A stretch of 64,000 nt of DNA, from contig JACONQ010000003.1 in NCBI GenBank assembly GCA_014281115.1, positions 2,294,001 through 2,358,000 of the forward strand, given 5' to 3'. The notes beneath the pieces are model-generated. The model did no database searches, was not told the origin of the DNA, and saw only the letters and a list, made by a program, of their open reading frames with translations. The translations under genes were made by a program, and so were the position numbers. This document shows, piece by piece, positions 58,364-64,000 of this stretch (position 1 is its first letter; each line of letters starts with the position of its first letter). Origin of the DNA: Laburnicola sp. R22_1 (taxonomy: Eukaryota; Ascomycota; Dothideomycetes; Pleosporales; Didymosphaeriaceae).

Positions 58364-59710
58364 CTACTCCGACCCATCCTCAGGTAACTCGGCAATAACG
58401 CCCTCGCATATCGCAATCAACTCATCCACATCTGGTCTCTCCTCCGTCTCAATTTTCAAACACTTCCTTACAACCTCCTTCACGCTCTCGCTAATCGCCT
58501 CTCCCTCCGCCGGCTTCTTAGCGCCCCGCCCCTCATCCGGAAATCTCCAGTCGCCGCCTAACACGCACATGCTCAGACTGCCACCCGTCTCATCGCTGCG
58601 TGCCTCGAAGGGTGACTTGCCGACGAGACACGCATACAGTGTGCAGCCCATGCTCCAGATGTCTACTTTTGTGTCGATTACGGAGCCAGTTTTCACGTCG
58701 AAGAGTTCGGGCGCGCGGTAGGGCATGGTGCAGTGCTCGGCGGCGGTGTCTTGGATTTGGAGGGCGAGAGAACGTGATGTTATGGGGACCGGGGAGGGCG
58801 CGAGGGACCCGAGATCCATGAGGATAGGAGTTTGGCCGTCGTCGTCTATCATGATGTTGCCTGTTGGATCTGTTAGCGCGTCCCATGTTGATAATGTATG
58901 GAGTGGAGCGTACCAGGCTTGATATCCCTGTGCGCATACGCTCTCTCGCCGCCCGGTGCAATGCCCTCTTGTGCCATCGACACCTCACCCTCCATAAGCG
59001 GCTCCGCCTCAATCTCCTCGTCACCATCGTCCTCTCTATGTCTCCTACTCGCTCGCATCTCCATCGCCTCGGCAGCCTCCGCATCCGCCTCCGCCCGCGC
59101 TGCATCACGCCTCACCTTCTTCGCCTTGCCCTCGCTCCGCGCACCACCCGGCCCCTCCCGCACCTTGTACTGGTGCATCGCCTTGAGCGCCTTGCACACC
59201 CCCAAGAATAGCTGCATGAGCCTCTTCTCCGGGAACTTTGTATGATTGACCAGATTCGCATTGATCATGTCCTGCAAATTGCCCCTCCGATAATACGGCA
59301 AGAGAATGTATACCGTTTTCGCCGAGGGATCCGACTTGTCCGACGCGACGCTGTAGTCGATCGAGTGGATGATGTTGGGATGTGGCGCGAAGAGCGAGTA
59401 CGCTTCTACTTCTTTGAGGGCCTGGGAGACGGATTCTTGGCCGAAGGGGCAGCGGATCTTTTTTAGGGCGAAGAGTTGCTGGTTTGCGTTGTCTTGGACG
59501 AGATAGACGTATGAGAAGCCGCCCTGGGAGATGGCGTGTTAGGGAATCATTCAAGAGGGGGGGATTGGGGGGCTTGCTTACCTCGCCGAGAAGTCGCAGT
59601 ATCTTGAAGCTCCGGCTGTTTATCTTGAGTTGCGGCGAGCCGGGGAAGCACACCATGCAATTCGTGAACGAGTATACTACATCGAGGAAGTACGATCCTA
59701 GTGAGCCCAT
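58364..59710 (-). CDS. ENV7: Env7/STK16-type protein kinase
   Basis: Three exons on the minus strand: 59710-59582, 59523-58914 and 58860-58364; 411 aa. Introns are 58 and 53 nt. The N-terminus MGSLGSYFLD has Gly2 for myristoylation and nearby Cys residues (FTNCMVCF) for palmitoylation, as in STK16. Kinase motifs: LLGEGGFSYVYLV glycine loop across exon 1/2, FALKKI with the ATP-binding Lys, HRDIKPGN catalytic loop across exon 2/3, DLGS in place of DFG, and RAPELF. An acidic, Arg/Ala/Glu-rich insertion of about 70 residues lies between YKVREG and AHRDIKPG. Yeast Env7 sits on the vacuole membrane and limits fusion. Swapping DFG for DLG is usual in this family. Confidence 0.92.
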
Positions 59711-60733
59711 CTTTGCGATTGTGCGGTGTCGAGGCGTGTGTGGATTGTCGAGTCTGTTTGGTAGCTATGCAGCTATGCGGAGCTATGCGCGGCCTCCGGG
59801 CGGCAATGCGACGGGTAAGCGGTATCTGCAAATGCGATTTCGAGGAATGACGGAATGGCGGGACTTCTGGTGACGATTCTCTCGGTCCGAGGATAGTTGG
59901 GGGGAGTTGTTTGTTGTCAGACGGAGCTGCGCAGCGGTCGACGGTGAAGCTGAGAGGTGGTCCCTTGGATTCGCCAAGATGAATGTGGCTGAGACACGCA
60001 GCCATGCCTCAGCCACAGCCCTCAAAACGCTTACGCTATTCTTGGTGACGATCACTTCTATACCACGTTCTAGAAGTCCGGTCCGTACGGATGATATAAG
60101 ACGTGTGCGATTTTGTTCACGAGTAGAGACATGGGTTTCTTTCTGATCTTTGGCCGGTGTACCGACTCATGTCTAGGGAAGCCTTTGTAACATTGAAGGT
60201 AACGACATCTGGAGTACGAGCTCAGGCTCTCGTTCACACCTCGACTGTCTTGTCGTGAAGGTAAAGATATGTCTTGAAGGCAATTTGGGTATGCATATTA
60301 TGAATCGATCCAACCAATGTTGACTTGGGCGCAGAGTGGATAAAACTTGCATGTGGCCGGTTCTACGAGGTAGAAAATATTCACTGCCGTGGCCTAGAAG
60401 CCACCTGGGCGGAGAGCTTCGCCCCGGTCCAAATTGCTGTCAATCAGGTATCTGAACAAATATGGCGGTGTTGGGTTTGGCTTGTGTGTGGGCTGGAAGC
60501 GTTGGTACAACGCTAGAGGTGGTCGAACAGAAATGGGTCCTGCATGCCAGTGGACGGAACCTTGAATGTGTTCGTCATCTCCTGTGTGACCGGTCCAGCA
60601 TTCGACAAGCTACCCAGATCCATATGAGGGGTCAGGACTTAACGCAAGTAAAACGACCTAGCACCATCAGCAATTGCACGGTTATATGCCATTTTACGCA
60701 AAAATTAGTCATCGAACTCAAGAGACCATCGAC
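59711..60733. other. Intergenic: ENV7 5' flank up to tRNA-Trp
   Basis: 1.0 kb. No gene with coding character is seen; open frames near 59484-59873 are antisense to ENV7 exon 1. Confidence 0.4.
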
Positions 60734-60820
60734 GGGGCGTTGGCGCAATGGTAGCGCGTCAGATTCCAGCAACTAGCCGGAGTATCCTGAAGGTTAGCCG
60801 TTCGAATCGGCTACGCCTCA
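60734..60820 (+). tRNA. tRNA-Trp (CCA) with a 15-nt intron
   Basis: Acceptor arms GGGGCGT (60734-60740) and ACGCCTC (60813-60819), discriminator A at 60820. D arm GCGC/GCGC, anticodon stem TCAGA (60759-60763) with CCTGA (60786-60790), one A-C mismatch at its base next to the loop. Anticodon CCA at 60766-60768. T arm AGCCG-TTCGAAT-CGGCT. The intron is 60770-60784, right after position 37 as expected for eukaryotic introns. Confidence 0.93.
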
Positions 60821-61503
60821 CTTCAAATTTTTTTTTTTTGCTATTTGCCTGCTCTGTTTGCTCTTTTTGTGCGGGGTGTTGGTTGGCATCCTTTCTGGCC
60901 GGGGCGATGGCACTAGATATGTGGAATACAACCGACCAATCGGCCCGAGGCTAGTTGCGGGGACGGGCACCGTTAGCGTTTGCTATTGAGCGGGAACGTC
61001 GGGTTGGATTTTGTACGTAGGTATGGAGTAAGGTAGTCTATTTAATCAGAGTGACATTGATAAACAGGGTGGGCATTCTTCATGTGGCACACACACGTCT
61101 GCTCATTCAACGCAATAGAAAAAGCCGAATGTGAACTTGGAATTGATATAGGGGTTATGCTTTTTTGTGATATTATTGGAGATGAAAGTCACTGTTGTCC
61201 TACTGCGTAGAATATAAAACAACACATGTACATACAGACAGACAGAAAGAAACACTCGCTACAACTAGCTAAAGTCGAACAGAATGTACGAACATACAAC
61301 TTTCCCTTGCAGCATTGTACCGTATACCAAAAGGTCTGCGATGTTTCTCTTCCTGATGTACGAACATATGGAGACTTCCGCAAAGAACAGAATATCATCA
61401 AGGCCATACCTCCAGTCCGGCTTGTGACGCAAAAAAACCACGTATGAATTGGATACACCACTACCACAACCATCAATGCTTGTCCGTAACAAAACACTGA
61501 TTG
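60821..61503. other. Intergenic with a copy of the 21.3-kb dispersed repeat
   Basis: Segment 61158-61205 resembles 21288-21335. No gene seen. Confidence 0.4.
60828..60839 (+). terminator. RNA polymerase III terminator of tRNA-Trp
   Basis: Run of 12 T starting 8 bases after the tRNA 3' end. Confidence 0.9.
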
Positions 61504-61901
61504 CTAGGCAACCCAAAGGTGCTGATAATTTCCAGTGAACTTTCTTTCCAGTCTGACCATTGTAGGCAGTTCCACCGTCGCAATGTTGACGTTTGCCCAT
61601 CGAGGTGAGCTCTCCTCCCCTTGGGACCCAACTTTAACGTCAACGCGTCGCGATCCCTTCGGTATCTCCACGGGCTGTAACTTCGACGTTTGCGCTTCTA
61701 GGTTGACGTCTCAGCAATGACTCAAGATAGCAGAGAACTAGACTTACCGCTCATGGAGTCCCTACGGACAACTTTTGCCTTGTTTCTTTGCATGTCATAA
61801 ACGAACATCTTCTTCTCCTTTTTGTCCGGCCCATATATATGCCGTTGCGCGGTTGAGGCAGAAGCAGTGGGCGACGACGGAGGGGATAGAGGCTTGTCCA
61901 T
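61504..61901 (-). CDS. Small two-exon protein of unknown function
   Basis: Exons on the minus strand: 61901-61748 and 61697-61504, with a 50-nt intron (donor GTAAGT, TTGCTGAGAC branch, acceptor CTAG); 115 aa. The ATG sits in AACCATGG, a strong context. The first exon reads MDKPLSPPSSPTASASTAQR followed by a basic helix (KKEKKMFVYDMQRNKAKVVRR). The second is open for 64 codons with RRVDVKVGSQGEESSPRW and ends LWVA. I do not recognise the family. Both splice sites, phase and codon use support a real gene, but homologues would be needed to be sure. Confidence 0.6.
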
Positions 61902-62895
61902 GGTTGTGTATGGAGCGTAGATTCTAATGCGGTGGGTGAAGGTAGGGTTCAGGCTGGTTGCAGAGCCGCATCGCTAGCTGAGGGTCGCAATGCTTTAAAT
62001 TATGACAGTGACGGACAAGGCGAATATCGGTAAATGCAACGTAAGAGGTCTCGTGTTTGGTCATTGGTGGCTGTTCGATACGAAAAATTAGGCGCTGCTT
62101 TTTAATGTACTCAGCCACCACACACCAAAGGCAGGCACGGATCGCGAGTGATGTCTGCACGTACATAGCCCCTCCTGCCAAAAGCGCCAACCATGTCTGG
62201 TGATCACTTTCGCAATGAAATGATTGGCGCATACGCCACCACATAGAAGAGGCTGTCGAGGGACGATTCCTGTGTAGCCACACCTTTGGCGTCAAATGAT
62301 TATCGTCCACACCATCACATACGAAAAGGCTTCGAGGGACGCCATTTTGCTTTTACATCCCGCCTCAGCCTGTTGGGAAGTATTTTTCAGTCACGTCAGA
62401 AAACAAATAAGATCACGCACCCTACTTATACTTACAACGCGCCATGCTAGACTTCAAACTGTCTTAGAAGAAATTTACTTAGGGGATTCGTCGAAGTCTA
62501 CCATCGATATGTATCAGTGTAGATGCGAAATGCGATGAAGATGAGAACAAAAGAGGAGCGAGACAACATGCCTTGCGTCTGACCACCCAGTGCCTGCACG
62601 GCAGTATCCATACCAAATGCGGTCTATCCATCGCTTACGAGGTCCTCCAGCTGGTCAAATAATGCAAGTGGCGCAACAGGATGTCATTTGAAGGCTGACT
62701 GACGAAGCCATTTTCCTGATCGAACACAAAGGCTTGCATGACGAGAATATCAGCACCGGCGAGGCTCCCTTTCAGCCTTGTGAGTGCAATACCAGCCATA
62801 AAGCGCTGAATGATAAAGTACCATGACCACGAGCCCGTCATCTAACATAAACATCAGACAGCATTCTGTGTTCGCGTGCTTTTACGGTGAACCAT
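61902..62895. other. Intergenic between the small gene and the patatin gene
   Basis: 994 bp. Minus-strand open frames at 61924-62310 (128 aa) and 62635-62841 (68 aa) look more protein-like than most here but lack a domain and are not listed as genes. Confidence 0.4.
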
Positions 62896-64000
62896 ATGGC
62901 TAACATTGAGTTGACGACATCAGAGGGTAACCCCAACCTTCGCACAACTGTTGAGCAAGCAGGGGGCTCTTCCCGGGTCGCAGGCCCTGCCAATCAGCCA
63001 GCACCTCAAGATCGCCGACCCGATTATCTGCGGGAACACCCGGAACTGCATCGAACGGACCCGTGGCAACCTATTGTCCTCAGCCTAGGTATGCTACTTT
63101 GAACACCAAGATTGGGCTGTTACTTTGTTAATTGCTCTTTGCTAAAATACCTCAGATGGCGGTGGAATCCGAGGTCTCTCCTCGCTATACATCCTTCAAC
63201 AATTAATGAAGAAGATAGATGATGAAGAGAAGAGAATCGACGGAGACACTGGGGGCGAGGAGGCCCAGGTTCGAAAGCCTTGTCACTACTTCGATTTCAT
63301 GATCGGAACTAGCACTGGAGGGTAAGATAACATGGTGTGGTGCAAGAGAGAAATATGCTTGCTAATATTAACAGCCTTATCGCAGTGTTGCTCGGAAGAC
63401 TTCGTCTTGACGTGGACACATGCATCGACATGTATAAGCAAATTGGAACATACCTATTCGGACGGTGGCGGTGGTGGCGACTGACCAAGTACGACCACAA
63501 AAGATTGAAGACGGCCGTGAAAGAGGTCCTTAAGAAGAATTGCCAGGAACATCATCCAGAAGACTCCGAGTGCGAAGGAGATGATCTCTTGAGACAGTAC
63601 GACTTCTCTCATCTGAGTGGGACATTTAAAAACCACAGCTGCAAAGTGTGAGTTCCTGAGTGATACACCTTCCATAGGTCAGCGAATGCTAACAATAAAT
63701 GTACCAGGGGCTTAGTAGCCATACGTGAAGGAGATCGAAAACGTGGTGAGGGTGACAAACGCCATCTGTTCCGCAGTTACGATCATGTCGAAGCACCTCC
63801 GGAACAGTATAACCTGCCTGACCCCAATGAGCTGAACCCGGGTCGAGTGCAATCCAACCCCACGAGAATATGGGAGGCATGTCGGGCTACGTCCGCAGCG
63901 CCTCTCTACTTCAACAAAATGGTCCTGGGCGGTGTACGCTATATGGATGGGGGTGTTGGGGCAAACAATCCTGCCGAATACGCGCTCAACGAAGCGCAAC
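62896..64000 (+). CDS. Patatin-like phospholipase domain protein, 5' part (runs off the window)
   Basis: Exons: 62896-63088, 63156-63321, 63375-63647 and 63708 to the edge; introns are 67, 53 and 60 nt, GT-AG. After a 60-residue disordered N-terminus comes the patatin fold: DGGGIRG (oxyanion hole, split by intron 1), GTSTGG with the nucleophile Ser (split by intron 2), and DGG with the catalytic Asp in RYMDGGVGANNP. The protein would hydrolyse acyl lipids. In fungi this domain is often the N-terminal effector of NLR-like proteins with NB-ARC or NACHT and TPR or ankyrin repeats; the rest of this gene lies outside the window, so that cannot be judged. The ATG at 62896 follows TGAACCAT and is the first before the fold. 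Confidence 0.88.

Noticed and set aside
62635..62841. 68-aa minus-strand frame upstream of the patatin gene
   Set aside because: Protein-like composition but no family, and it ends abruptly; too short to support without transcripts.

Overview
The window reads as nuclear DNA of a filamentous ascomycete (Pezizomycotina). The gene content and the lineage-specific LPAE(I/V)R-box family suggest a Dothideomycete, possibly Mycosphaerellales-like; that placement is inference. Evidence for a fungus: compact genes with short GT-AG introns (about 41-110 nt, one of 344 nt) carrying CTGAC/CTAAC branch sites, an intron-containing tRNA-Trp, fungal versions of PEX5, PWP1, PRP16, SEC20, MRPL44 and ENV7, and TA-rich, CpA-poor blocks typical of repeat-induced point mutation (RIP).

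Layout. 1-6.6 kb: RRN3 (partial, minus), a PPIH-type cyclophilin (minus), a nearly intact Tc1/mariner element with perfect 45-bp TIRs and TA duplications, and a membrane RING-H2 ligase. 7.4-10.2 kb: two paralogues of an LPAEIR-box family with a hairpin/G-quadruplex sequence between them; a third copy lies at 20.2-21.0 kb. 11.9-12.9 kb: a DHDPS/HOGA-type aldolase. 12.9-20.2 kb: a 7.3-kb stretch where I find no gene. 22-25.8 kb: PEX5 and a mitochondrial two-RRM protein whose ATG is split by an intron. 28.6-40.5 kb: a TAP-type serine hydrolase, a glycine-rich RRM protein, a disordered conserved protein, inorganic pyrophosphatase (possible dual start), MRPL44 and SEC20. 45.4-50 kb: an F-box-like protein and a serine-rich conserved protein. 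51.7-52.2 kb: a RIP block. 52.9-59.7 kb: PWP1, PRP16 and the kinase ENV7. 60.7 kb: tRNA-Trp. 61.5-64 kb: a small two-exon gene and the 5' part of a patatin-domain gene cut by the window edge.

Most genes are housekeeping: Pol I initiation (RRN3), ribosome biogenesis (PWP1), splicing (PRP16, PPIH), organelle gene expression (MRPL44, mitochondrial RRM protein), membrane traffic (SEC20, ENV7) and peroxisome import (PEX5). Two divergent pairs share short promoters (MRPL44/SEC20 and PWP1/PRP16).

The most unusual content is non-coding. Two long intergenic regions (about 26.0-28.1 kb and 40.7-45.1 kb) are built from dozens of copies, all on the plus strand, of a bipartite motif: an A-run box (consensus CTAAAA), then 22-26 nt (mostly 23-25) to an ATG, with unrelated sequence between. 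In the second region about ten copies also have a TATA box 65-75 bp upstream of the A-run box. I know of no described element with this structure.
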